Source: Nipponacmea schrenckii | Taxonomy: Eukaryota > Mollusca > Gastropoda > Lottiidae | NCBI GenBank assembly: GCA_030562195.1 | Contig: CM060203.1 | Span: 14,078,534 to 14,142,533, forward strand | Length of the DNA stretch: 64,000 bases | Direction of reading: 5' to 3' | In this document: positions 36,601 through 48,510 of the stretch, in pieces | Numbering within the stretch: position 1 is the first letter of the stretch | Layout of the letters: each line of letters starts with the position of its first letter | The notes under the pieces: model-generated | What the model was told of the DNA's origin: nothing | Databases searched by the model: none | Seen by the model: the letters and a program-made list of their open reading frames with translations, nothing else | Program-made: the position numbers and the translations under genes

Positions 36601-39600
36601 TCCTTAAGTGATTAGAAATACTCATGCAAAGTTATGTCAAAATCGGTCAAGAATTGTGACTTGTAGAGTGTTTACAAGGCAAAAATCCAACACATTTTAT
36701 AGAACAAGGGCAATAATTCCTATTAAATATATTTCGATATGTGCTATTTTCAAAAGGGTTCATTCTTGGGTGATATTAAACAATTTCAGCAAGTTTCGTC
36801 AAAATCGGTCAATAACTGTGCTTTGTAGAGTGTTTACAAGCTAAAAATTGAACGCGTTTTCAAATACAAGGGCAATAACTGATATTAATTTTTTTTCGAT
36901 TTGACTGGTTTTCAATAGGCTTCATCCTTGGGTGATAACAAATACTCAGGCCAAGTTTCATTAAAATCCATTAAAAATTGTTCTCTCAAGAGTGTTTACA
37001 AGCTAAAATTGAACGCGTTTTCAAGAACAAGGGCAATAACTCATACTAAATGTTTTTCGATTTCGCTGATTTTCGATAGGGTTTATCCTTGAGTTATAAC
37101 ATACTCTCACACCAAGTTTCATCAAAATCGGTCAAGAATTGCACTTTGTAGAGTGTTTACGAGCCATTCAAGAACAAGGGCACAAACTCATACTAATTTT
37201 TTTCCGATTTCGCTGATTTTCAATAGGGTTCATCCTTGCGTGATCATAAACACTCATATTAAGTTTCATCTAAATCCGTCAAGAATTACACTGTGTAGAG
37301 TGTTTACGAGCAATTGTGGACGGACGGACCGACGGACCGACGGACGGACGGACGGACGGACGGACGGATGTGGGTGACGACAATATACGCCCCCCATTTC
37401 ATGTGGGCGTATAAAAAGGCATTTTACATATTTTACATGGGTATAGCTAAATTGTGCACATTCTGAACAAAATAAAACTGAGCAATAAAATTTATGGAAT
37501 TAGCACTTTGTAACTTATAAGATGTGATTGTTGATCCAAAAAAATCCTACCAAGAAAATACATCTGCAGTGTCTACTGCATTTTAAAGTAGAGTGATAAT
37601 ATTTATACGGTTGTCATGCTTTTTTTTTTATTGTAGACATACTAGAAGCCAACTTTTTTTTGTAAGAAGTCTAGAGACTGATGAAATGTTTAGATATTGT
37701 AAACCCGATTGGTGTTTTTAATTTTGGAAAGTGGTACAATTGCTGAAATTGAGCTCTTAAAAGCCAGTAACGCATATACTCAGAAAACTGTATCTCTTCT
37801 GTAAAACTTACTGTACAACTTCCTGCAATCTTTCAATTTCCGAATCTCGTTGTTTGAGTGAGATCTTCAAAATATGGTTTTCTCTATCCGAAGCCTCCAG
37901 TTTTAAACTACTCCCTTCAGTTCGAGTCTGTGCCAAAGCCAAATCTTGCCGTAATTTCTGGTTTTCTAAGGAGTTTTCTTGTCGAAGCTTGAGTCTATCA
38001 GTATCCTGTCAAAAAGAAAATTTCCAATAAAATAAGTAAACAGGAACCAAAAGACAAAGAAGTTCTGAATTTTTTAATTCATTCCAGGAAATGGGTACAC
38101 AAAATTCTGGTAATATCATGCTAAGAGGTTTGGTCAAGAACCAGCCAGTTGAAAGGATCTTCAAGTATGATATGATCCACATAAAATCTGTTAGTTTTAC
38201 CTTTTCACCAAGAGCTAGAAGAAAAGTCTGTCGTTCTTGTTTACATTTCTCCTTCTCTCTCTCTAATTCTTCAATCTGTTTAGAAAGTTTCAGTTGTTCT
38301 TCTTTCTCTTCCTTTAGTTGTCTCTGTAAACTGCTATTATTGGCTTGTAGTTGTAGAACTGAAATCAAATGAAAGTTTTACGTCCTACTATTCTGCAATG
38401 AGGGAAATTTAGCCAGGTCAGACTACTCTTTTAGGTATTTCCAACTGTCAACTGATCATTGTTCTAAATATACTGGTAATTTTACATCTGGTGTTTGAAT
38501 GAGTCAAAAACGTAAAAAGGGTTAAGCATAATAAATATCCTACCTTGGAAATTAACCCCACTTGAAGTAGTGGCTTCTTTTTCTAACCTTTCTCTTTCCT
38601 TCAGTTGTTGATTGACTATTCTTAATCTTCTGTAAACAATATAACGACGAATCATTGCAAAAATTGCATTATAAGGTTTTGACAAATGGCTGGATCTTTA
38701 TCAGTTTCTGAAGATTTTGTCATTAAGTTTCTTTTTAGATAGCAAGCATCTAAGTTTGTTTTTTTCAACTACCCTTAAGATAAAAACATACCGTCTAAGT
38801 TGACTGTTTTCAGTACGTAATGGTTGTAATGCTAGCTCTATCTCTGTTTGAAGATTAAAAGTAAGTTTTAACTGTGGTATAGATTCCAGGGTGTTTGATA
38901 AATCCTGAGCCAACTGACACATATCAGGATCACCTACAATACATAAGGACACACATATAATATACATTAACGTTTATCACGTCCAAAAACACGAAGTTTA
39001 AAACATGTCAAAACCAGTCTTTGATCATTAATGATCCTTTAGGTCAGCCATGAAATGGAGTTAAACATCCTACTGCCCTGTAACATAGTGAACTTAAGAA
39101 AAAATATTTTTTCTACATTGATTTGGGCTTATTGTATGATATGAAACTCTACTTAACTGATTAAGCAGTAATAATAATAGAAAACCAAAGGAAATAACTC
39201 ACCATCAATGTCACAAACTTCTAATAACTCTGTGAGCAGCCATCTTAATTTCTTGACACCAGCTGTTGGATCATTGGTTGTTGGAATAGGTTGTCCATAG
39301 TCTCCCTTTAATTCGCCCTCTTTTACTGGAGGTCCTTCTACTCTACCATTGAAAAATGGTCGAACGGGGGAATTCATTGGAGTATCATAATTCAAATGCG
39401 GAAACTGAACTTTGATTGGATGAAGAGGAAATGCAGTAGACATCTGAGGAATGGCGTCGGCATCTTTCAATGGTTCAGCATCATCAGAAAATTCAGGATC
39501 TTTCATGCCTTCCATTTTGTCAGATAAAATAGTCCTCAAGAAAGGATGATCAGATTTCTTTGGTTGCCCCTGGTTACCTTCTGCAGCTAACTGTGAAAGA

Positions 39601-42600
39601 CGTGAAGAACTTTGACTTCGCGGCCGAGGAAATCTCATTGGTGAGTTAGCTGGCGTATCAGAGAGATAGCCAAATCGTGCAAAATGTGGGGGAAGATCTT
39701 TAATTTGGTGACGATCTGACATCACTTGTTCTTCCGTGGTTTCATCACCATCTTCTTTTGGATACTCGATCACGTTTATATAAGGTTCGTCATCCTGGAA
39801 AATTTATTGAAGTTTTACAATTGACTAGAGTTATATAAACAACATGAAATATGCACTCAAACCTCCAACTATTTTCTATTTACACAATGTAACTCTGAGG
39901 CACTGGTCTATGGTCAAATCTGAAAGACTATATCCTTTTCAAAGTTCCCCTTCAATCTGCATCCAAGCCTCAGACAAAATGAAATTTGTGACCAATGCAA
40001 GAATAGGGGCAAAGACTCAACAGAACAGGGGATAGAAAATGCCTTACCTCATCCATAATGCCCTGGCCAGATTGATGTTTAGCTGGAGTTATCATGGGCT
40101 GTGACAAACTTTCCTCATATCTATGGTGGTTATACTCTCGTCTGCGATTCCAGTTGGTTGTCCTGTCAGACATAGGCGATAATTGAGGAGAGAACTGTCC
40201 AGTCTGTTCCATATAGCGTGGTGGACTTACTCTGGGAGGACTTACTCTTTGTTGAGGACTGATGCCTTGAGATGCACTTTGTGTCTTCTGAGGCTCTGAC
40301 TTCTCTTCTGGACTAAGAGCGTGATGAGGTCTACCCAAAATAGCACGAGCCCGAGGTTCAGCCATTCTGACAGGGCTAGGCATAGGCGTCACACCCATAT
40401 CAATATTAAGAAATTTATTAGGTTTATGACTAGTTGGATATCGAATTTGATTGATAAATATGTTTTCTGCAACTGGAGACATTATTGTAGGTTGGGACAC
40501 ATCTGCTTTTGGTTCTGGTCTTCCTGTTTTCAAATTAGTGGTAGATGTCTTAGCAGCTTCTTGAAAAAGTTTTAATTTTTCATGGAAATCTGGTACTTCA
40601 GACCCATCCTTTTCCACCTGCTGTTCTTCAAAGCTAAATTCATGACTTTCTGTTTGTCTTGGACTTGAATCTTTTGGCTTATCATTCTGCTGATCATAGA
40701 TATCATTTAAGGATTTTCGTGTCTGCTTTGGTGCTTTTAATCCAGCAGGTGGGGACACTTCATTGTTATCAATGTAGCATTTAAGATCTTCAATGTTACT
40801 TTCCCGACGATTTTCAACTCTATCACCTTCTTCCTCAGATTCAAAATTAATGAGATTTTTTCTACGAAGGTCATCAATACTGTCTGTGCTTAAGGGACGT
40901 TGCTTACAGGAATTCAATGATGTTTCATTCGTTTTAGGACCACTCAAATCCAAAGGAGATTCTGTGCTTCGTTGACCATAAGCTAACTCATCCGTACTGT
41001 AGCACCGTTTCCCATTTTTCAGCATTGTGTCTGGTCGACAAGGTGGTGTCATGTATTCAGGTCTGTGATTAGTCAAATCAGTTGCACTGGTAGTAACCTC
41101 CCTCGAGTTACCATTATTAACTATGTTGTGATGATACAAGGAACTGCTGGAAATTTTATGGATGTGGACATAATTTTGATCTTGAGAGACATGAGCTTGA
41201 GCAATGGGACGCATCAAATCTCTAGCACTGACAAACTGCTGAGTCATTCCAACAGGAACAGACGTTCTAGGAGAGGCTGAAGTCATGGTAACTATAGCAG
41301 ATGTGACAGCCTGTGTTGATACTGTATTGGTCTGAGTGCTGGGATTAGATTTCAAGGGGACATTACTCTCATCTACTTTATCAGGATCAGGTGTAGATGA
41401 GATCAGTCTAGTGTTAAAAGGAGTTCTTACTTCCATCAAAGTTTCTTTAAAAATCACACGATTCGAGGCATTCGAACTATTCCCATCTGTAACGAAAAAA
41501 TACAAGATTTTTAATATGAATCATATTTCAACAGTATATACTGCACGTAACATACTTAAACCTTGTTGATACAATTATATTTTTCTTTCAAGTCAAAATG
41601 CAATGGGCTAGTATACATGGGAAATGTCACATAGTGTGCAATGAGAGGTTTCCATCCATTAAAATACCTTTAACATTCACATCCTATGCTATGGAACACA
41701 GATGTTTGCTGTATTGACACATGCAATTAAATAGAAGCTAATCTATGTCAGTCCTTCCAACCTGTATCACTGAAATTATCCTCTTACCTGTATTGGCAGT
41801 TGGAATAATGATTTCCTTCTGAATTCCAGTTTTCTTACTTCCTCTCTTCTTAGATTCTGGGCTATTTTTCTCTTTTCCTGCAATCGAAATCAATATTTTA
41901 ATAAGTCTTTGAATAATGGCCTTTCCTTGACAAGTATGGATGGTTGACTTGAATAATGAAGAAATATCTGTAAAAGAAAGGATACAGACAATCTAGAAAA
42001 GATCAATGGCAAGAAGCTTTGTCAAGGTCCAACTTGTAGACAGGATTCTTATATATCTAAGGAATTATTTCAAAAAATGGTTATTTGTGTGTCCATTTAC
42101 CTTGTTTAACTGCAATTATCTGTTGAAGTATGTTAGAACACTTATCAATATCATTATTAAGTGTAACTACACTGTCAACATCACTAGGATATAAACTAAA
42201 CCCAGCTTTACCTCGCACTGGCCTCTTACCACTCTTTTCCTTAATACTTGTGGACCTGTGAAGGAAACAGATAGATTCAAAAATTTAAAATTCAAACTCA
42301 ACAATTGGCAAGAGGACATTGAACTGGACAGATAAATGAAAATAAGCTGGTAACATTTCACATAGCTAGCTGAGCTCTTATGAATGAAAAATATTTTTGA
42401 CTCTTAGACTGAACTATAAATTTAATCACCAAACTTAGTGAATAAGAGTAGATTATTTATTTAACAATGGATTTATCTAGTGTCCTATCTATACAAATGA
42501 TTCCGTGTATAATCCAATCAACCCTTCGAGTTCAACCCAATTAGTGCGGTGTTATGAAATACAAAATACAAAGTAGAGCAATAGTTTGTGATAGGAAATT

Positions 42601-43032
42601 TCATAATTCATGGGCCTATACAGCAATGATTTTCTTTAGTAGGCCTACTTACTTTTTTGTTGATGCAGATTTAAAACCAAGTTTGACAGCCAAACTTTTT
42701 CCTTTAGTTCCCTGAAAACAAAAAATGTTCAATCTGGCAATCAACTGACCCAGCACAATCAGTAACCCACTTAATAATAAGCTTCAATGGTCAAAGAACA
42801 GCCAGATGCTAGTTCACATACAATGACACTCCTGTATGGATATGGATGTCAGCCGTATGCTTTTACCATGTCAACCCCCTGGCTCATGTCTGCATCACTA
42901 ACAAGGTGGTAATGTTATATGTGATATCAATCTGTCAGAGGCAGGAAATTTTGGTTTTAAGCTACTAATCAAGCCAATATTTACCTTAGTTTTTGGTGCA
43001 GGAGAGGTTTTCTTGACTTTGTCAGCAGGCAT
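33677..43032 (-). CDS. CCDC14: CCDC14-like coiled-coil protein, 12 exons, 1225 aa
   Basis: Orthologue of vertebrate CCDC14, a centriolar-satellite/centrosomal coiled-coil protein. Exons in transcript order: 42985-43032, 42653-42711, 42101-42255, 41788-41877, 40048-41486, 39203-39794, 38792-38933, 38544-38629, 38201-38358, 37812-38005, 34617-34775, 33677-34232; phases are consistent over 3678 nt. The start ATG has A at -3 and opens a lysine-rich N-terminus (MPADKVKKTSPAPKTK). Residues ~117-790, mostly from one 1439-nt exon, are Ser/Pro-rich and look disordered. Family-specific blocks: ELALQPLRTENSQLRR then RIVNQQLKERE (~825-855), a coiled coil to ~990 with ASDRENHILKISLKQRDSEI, and the C-terminal FREGIANLDANIAKVHEALQ. 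Human CCDC14 has the corresponding ALQPLRSENAQLRR-type and FRNGLAALDANIARLQ blocks. The protein is longer than the vertebrate form, mainly in the N-terminal half. Confidence 0.9.
34434..34560 (+). repeat. SINE-like copy in CCDC14 intron 11
   Basis: GGGAGCTGTGGTGGCTCAGT resembles a tRNA-derived A-box head, and ACTTTTGGATTTTTCAGCC is shared with the copy at 52917. Its tail is truncated. Confidence 0.5.
34788..37418 (+). mobile_element. 2.6-kb pearl-like element in CCDC14 intron 10
   Basis: The left end AAGATAGCTTGCCAGGCAAG with TATACGCCCAC (34812-34822) and the right end with GTGGGCGTATA (37403-37413) are inverted. Between them lie about 13-15 diverged tandem core repeats of ~152-162 bp (TTGAACGCGTTTTCAA, GGGTTCATCCTTGG, TAGAGTGTTTACAAG) and a GGAC/GGACC microsatellite at about 37318-37370. 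Core sequence differs from the 16308 element, but the ends and layout agree, so this is another subfamily. A hAT-type MITE is nested at 36109-36547. The element begins only ~13 nt from CCDC14 exon 11. Confidence 0.85.
36109..36547. mobile_element. 439-bp nested hAT-type MITE with exact 8-bp target duplication
   Basis: Ends TAGGGCTGG ... CCAGCCCTA, flanked on both sides by GCAATAAC (36101-36108 and 36548-36555). The 8-bp duplication and TAGGGCTGG ends fit the hAT superfamily. The subterminal regions are rich in AATCGAT/ATCGATTA palindromes. No transposase. The duplicated target is part of the pearl-like core repeat, which proves the MITE arrived later. Confidence 0.93.
38359..38543. repeat. 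Dispersed repeat occupying much of CCDC14 intron 8
   Basis: Directly at the exon 9 acceptor the plus strand reads CTGAAATCAAATGAAAGTTTTACGTCCTACTATTCTGC, then GCAATGAGGGAAATTTAGCC and TTTCCAACTGTCAA. These are the head, middle and tail words of the family seen at 15770, 16003, 18735 and elsewhere. The repeat begins at the splice site itself and fills more than half of the 185-nt intron. Confidence 0.7.
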
Positions 43033-43900
43033 TTTTAATGTTAACTATTTTGCAAAATGTTTACAAAACATTTGCATTTCTAAGAAAATTGGCTAAACTT
43101 CCTCCAAAACCAAACCAAAGCCCCAAAGGGTATTCTGAAGTAATACAGTGTGATAAAGATAGGAATTATATTATGAAACTCTAGCTGTAAATTATTATGT
43201 AGATCTATATATTTCTTGATCTACAATCATACATAACTAACAGAAAAATTGAAAAAGCCACAAAAATTGGAGGGGCGGGAGGGGGGTAGCAAATATTATG
43301 TCTTCTAGCGTATCAACGCAACATAAGATAAGCTATGTTCTGTTAACGTTTCAAACGCAATATGGTGAAAGAATGGAATTGATAAGGCTAGTAAGAGTAA
43401 TGCATTAACTGATCATAAAATTACCGCAGTTTGCAGCAGGCAAGTTTCACTTTCCAGGCTTTTCAATGAGCGGAAATCATTAGCCCTCTCACAACTAGAA
43501 ATAATATTCCGACTTCCGGTACAAAAAATGTAGATCTTTTACAAATTGACGTTAATACTCTAACCACTTCATCAAAGATTTACTTGAAGTATCTGTTATA
43601 GATATTTTATAGGTTTTAAACATCATAATTCGACCAAAAAGATTTTATAAAAGAAAAATAATTTGCCCAATGATAAAAAAAAATCTAAACAAAGTAGTTC
43701 CCAGACAGTGATATCTTAAAGCTAGCGTGAGGTCATAAAAATGTCTTATGCAACTTTCTTAAAGCTGTCATAAAGATTTAGAAATGTTTATGATTTTTGT
43801 GATTAAAGTATAGAAATTTCCTTTTCATAAAGGGCATTTGAGACCATGCTCACTCAATTTCAATGATTTAAAGCTGCAAATCCCAGACATTACATGCTCA
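43033..43900. other. CCDC14 5' flank
   Basis: Upstream of the CCDC14 start. Presumably holds its 5' UTR and promoter, but I recognise no core promoter motif. A G-rich run (GGGAGGGGGG) lies at about 43276-43287. Confidence 0.5.
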
Positions 43901-43915
43901 ATATTAGAATGGCAG

Positions 43916-46900
43916 AGGATATTTGGCACGGCGTGGTAAATAATTATTTGCCACGGGTTTTCATTATTTGCCACTTGTCTTCATAAATGATGAAATAAAC
44001 GATATTTTTACAAATAAGATTGAGATCATGATTATATCAACACATTTTGGTGAATGACGGAGACATAATTTAATCAAATTGAAGCGATTTTGACATAATC
44101 AAAATACGAAAATAAACAGCATTTTTGATCGCAAATAGTAGTCGCGATTAACATGTTGGCGGTATTGATTAAACACGCATAGTAAAAAAAAAGTCCTACC
44201 TATAAAATACTGTATCATTTACAAATGAGAATACATCGATAAGCGATATTTAGTTGCAGTATGTTTACCAATACCGGTGAGAGTTTAACACGATTTCGGT
44301 CGAAATAAAGGCCAGAATATGCTTGTTAAGGTGAAATAATACTTATAAACATTCAGAAACACGGGCCACGCCATTACAAGGCTGCAATGAAGGAAATTTC
44401 GCAGTGGTATTTGCCTTCTCTTATTTTAATTTTCAACGTTCACGTGCACAGTCGTTAGCAAAAAGCATATTTTCCTTGTTAGCCCTTAACAGTGAGATAA
44501 AAAAAGATAAAAGTGGAAATGATATACACAGCTCGTGGTAAATAAGATAAAACAAGTGGTAGGGGTTGTAAGCTAACTACTATATACAGACCCGTGGTAA
44601 ATAAGATAAAACAAGTGGTAGTGGTTGTAAGGTAATTACTATACACGGACCCGTGGTAAATAAGATAAAACAAGTGGTAGGGATTGTAAGCTAACTACTA
44701 TACACGGACCCGTGGTAAATAAGATAAAACAAGTGGTAGTGGTTGTAAGCTAATTACTATACACGGACCCGTGGTAAATAAGATAAAACAAGTGGTAGGG
44801 ATTGTAAGCTAACTACTATACACAGACCAGTGGTAAATAAGATAAAACAAGTGGTAGGGGTTGAGAGGTAACTACTATATACAGACCCGTGGTAAATAAG
44901 ATAAAACAAGTGGTAGGGATTGTAAGCTAACTACTATACACAGACTAGTGGTAAATAAGATAAAACAAGTGGTAGGGGTTGTAAGCTAACTAATATACAC
45001 AGACCCGTGGTAAATAAGATAAAACAAGTGGTAGGGATTGTAAGCTAACTACTATACACAGACTAGTGGTAAATAAGATAAAACAAGTGGTAGGGGTTGT
45101 AAGCTAACTAATATACACAGACCCGTGGTAAATAAGATAAAACAAGTGGTAGGGATTGTAAGCTAACTACTATACACAGACCCGTGGTAAATAAGATAAA
45201 ACAAGTGGTAGTGGTTGTAAGCTAACTACTACTATACACAAACCCATGGTAAATAAGATAAAACAAGTGGTAGGGGTTGAGAGGTAACTACTATACACGG
45301 ACCCGTGGTAAATAAGATAAAACAAGTGGTAAGGGTTGTAAACTAACTACTTTACACAGACCCGTGGTAAATAAGATAAAACAAGTGGTAAGGGTTGTAA
45401 GCTAACTACTATAAGTAGACTAGTGGTAAATACGATAAAACAAGTGGTAGGGGTTGTGTATAGTAGTTAGCTTACAACCACTACCACTTGTTTTATCTTA
45501 TTTACCACGGGTTTGTGTATAGTAGTTAGCTTACAACCCTTACCACTTGTTTTATCTTATTTACCACTGGTCTGTATATAGTAGTTAGCTCTTAACCCCT
45601 TCCACTTGTTTTATCTTATTTACCACTAGTCTGTGTATAGTAGTTAGCTTACAACCACTACCACTTGTTTTATCTTATTTACCACGGGTTTGTGTATAGT
45701 AGTTAGCTTACAACCCTTACCACTTGTTTTATCTTATTTACCACTGGTCTGTATATAGTAGTTAGCTCTTAACCCCTACCACTTGTTTTATCTTATATAC
45801 CACTAGTCTGTGTATAGTAGTTAGCTTACAATCCCTACCACTTGTTTTATCTTATTTACCACTGGTCTGTATATAGTAGTTAGCTCTTAACCCCTGGCAC
45901 TTGTTTTATCTTATTTACCACGGGTCTGTATTTAGAAGTTAGCTCTCAACCCCTACCACTTGTTTTATCTTATTTACCACGTGTCTGTGTATAGTAGTTA
46001 GCTTACAATCCCTACCACTTGTTTTATCTTATTTACCACGGGTCTGTATTTAGAAGTTAGCTCACAACCCCTACCACTTGTTTTATCTTATTTACTAGGG
46101 GTCTGTGTATATTAGTTAACTCACGACCCTTACCACTTGTTTTATCTTATTTACCACGGGTCTGTGTATATTAGTTAACTCACGACCCTTACCACTTGTT
46201 TTATCTTATTTACCACTGGTCTGTATATAGTAGTTACCTCTCAACCCCTACCACTTGTTTCATCTTATTTACCACTAGTCTGTGTATAGTAGTTAGCTTA
46301 CAACCCTTATCACTTGTTTTATCTTATTTACCACTGGTCTGTATATAGTAGTTAGCTCTTAACCCCTAGCACTTGTTTTATCTTATTTACCACGGGTCTG
46401 TATTTAGAAGTTAGCTCTCAACCCCTACCACTTGTTTTATCTTATTTACCACGTGTCTGTGTATAGTAGTTAGCTTACAATCCCTACCACTTGTTTTATC
46501 TTATTTACCACGGGTTTGTATTTAGAAGTTAGCTCACAACCCCTACCACTTGTTTTATCTTATTTACTAGGGGTCTGTGTATATTAGTTAACTCACGACC
46601 CTTACCACTTGTTTTATCTTATTTACCTCGGGTCTGTGTATATTAGTTAACTCACGACCCTTACCACTTGTTTTATCTTATTTACCACTGGTCTGTATAT
46701 AGTAGTTACCTCTCAACCCCTACCACTTGTTTCATCTTATTTACCACTAGTCTGTGTATAGTAGTTAGCTTACAACCCTTATCACTTGTTTTATCTTATT
46801 TACCACGGGTCTGTATATAGTAGTTAGCTCTCAACCCCTACCACTTGTTTTATCTTATTTACCACGTGTCTGTGTATAGTAGTTAGCTTACAATCCCTAC

Positions 46901-47696
46901 CACTTGTTTTATCTTATTTACCACGGGTCTGTATTTAGAAGTTAGCTCACAACCCCTACCACTTGTTTTATCTTATTTACCACGGGTCTGTATTTCGAAG
47001 TTAGCTTACAACCCCTACCACTTGTTTTATCTTATTTACCACGGGTCTGTATTTCGAAGTTAGCTTACAACCCCTACCACTTGTTTTATCTTATTTACCA
47101 CGGGTCTGTATATAGTAGTTATCTCTCATCCCCTACCACTTGTTTTATCTTATTTACCACGGGTCTGTATATAGTAGTTACCTCTCAACCCCTACCACTT
47201 GTTTCATCTTATTTACCACGGGTCTGTATTTAGGAGTTAGCTTACAACCCCTACCACGTGTTGTATTGTATTTATCACGGGTCTGTGTATGATAAAAAAA
47301 AATTCGAAATTTATTAGCATTGATTTTGAAATATTCATACTGTTAATCTTCGCGTATCCATGTATTCTCCACTATTAATGATTCTAAACGCACATCTAAA
47401 AGGCATACAATATTTCATAGGCTGGGCATTTTCACCTGGTGTATATAACAATACGCACAATATGGCGAACAGTTGAATTAACGCTTCGATTAGAAAACAC
47501 ACAATTCCAGTTACAAAACACACTGAATCCCGAATTAGACGACGGCATTTGTAATTTTATGTGTGATTCAATAGAAAATCATTAAATATAAGAAGAAATT
47601 CGTTCTTAAATAGTACAATCACTTACCACGCCGTGGCAAACAACCGAATGTGTAGTGACAGACTATTTACCACGGCCCGTGGTAAATATCCACTAC
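43916..47696. mobile_element. 3.8-kb foldback-type element with inverted 59-bp arrays
   Basis: Outer ends are inverted: GGATATTTGGCACGG on the left, and on the right the reverse complement reads GGATATTTACCACGG. Inside, ~16 direct copies of a 59-bp unit (GTGGTAAATAAGATAAAACA ... ACTACTATACACAGACCC) run from about 44535 to 45456. The same unit then continues inverted for ~31 copies to about 47290. Terminal words (TTTGCCACGGG, TTTACCACGGCCCGTGG) resemble the array unit, suggesting the array grew from the ends. A 15-bp imperfect direct repeat flanks the whole element. There is no coding capacity. The layout matches foldback (FB-like) transposons. Confidence 0.8.
44535..47290. repeat. 59-bp satellite in two inverted arms meeting at 45456/45457
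   Basis: Left arm ~0.92 kb, right arm ~1.83 kb; the switch of orientation occurs within GGTAGGGGTTGTGTATAGTAG with a loop of about 16 nt. The right arm shows higher-order repeats: groups of several units recur as blocks (for example the TTTAGAAGTTAGCTC and ATATTAGTTAACTCACGACC variants), indicating block-wise amplification. Confidence 0.95.
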
Positions 47697-48465
47697 ATAT
47701 TAGAATTGCAGTCTAATATCAAGTCAACTCATTTTAACATTTTAAAAGTCAATATAAGCACCATGAAATCTTTGAAAGCTAAGGTGACAAAAAAGGTACA
47801 AAAAATAGCATAATAAGCTATAAGGACTCTCTTAAAGGGATGTTTAATGGACATACCAAAACATTAAATGCTCATTTAGTTATTTTGAAGAGATAAATAT
47901 TAGCAATGAAGCCTGTCTAAAAGGGATGCTTAGGTGACGAACCAATAAAAGCATTATAAGATATTTGGATGCTGTTATTGAAAACTAGGTAATTAGCTGT
48001 AAAGGGTGGTAAATGGATTGTTCAAACTGGATGATTAGCTGTGATATGAAAACATACACTACATGCATGCCATAAAAATTGTAGACATTTTTTCCACTTC
48101 TTTATTTAATTTTTAATACACAATTTTACATATTATCTTTCTATTCCACAAAATATCACAATAATCAAAAAACATAACAAAATATTAACAAAGTCTCCAC
48201 AATGGATGGGCAGAGGTTTGTATGCTCATCTTGGAAGGTTCAAACATAAACAAAACTGGGTCTATTTCTATACCAGGTAGAATAATAAGTAGAAATTGTT
48301 TCTATACAGATTGAACTATATTTGTGTACAAGTGCAAGTCAACCAGCCTAACTTATTTCAGTTAAGATCCACCTCTTCTTTTTCAATGCAATTGCCATCT
48401 AGTGTGATGAACTAAGACCAAAAGTGTCCAAGTGTTCAGCCCAGAAGGAAAAAGTCAGGGTCCTC

Positions 48466-48510
48466 TTAATTGACCCACTCCTCAACTGCCATCACATCTT
48501 TTTCGTCAGA
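48466..48510 (-). CDS. Possible terminal coding exon, 14 codons (SDEKDVMAVEEWVN), with downstream poly(A) signal
   Basis: On the minus strand TTTCCAG is followed by 14 codons ending EEWVN and TAA. Downstream, at 48101-48106, lies AATAAA in an AT-rich context, giving a plausible ~370-nt 3' UTR. The peptide has a normal coding look but matches no family I recognise, and I found no convincing upstream exon between 48520 and 50900. It could be the last exon of a small unseen gene or an alternative 3' end of PLEKHA8 (exon 11 ends in the compatible phase 0), or it could be chance. Confidence 0.25.
   Translation of the reverse strand, partial: SDEKDVMAVEEWVN

Noticed and set aside
35050..37377. Several plus-strand frames ending in RVFTS-type peptides
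   Set aside because: The same peptide recurs because the frames read the pearl-like core repeats; no start context, no continuity, and the last ends in the GGAC microsatellite.
40321..41569. Plus-strand open frames over CCDC14 exon 5
   Set aside because: Antisense shadows of the long coding exon, which has clear family similarity and matching splice phases on the minus strand.
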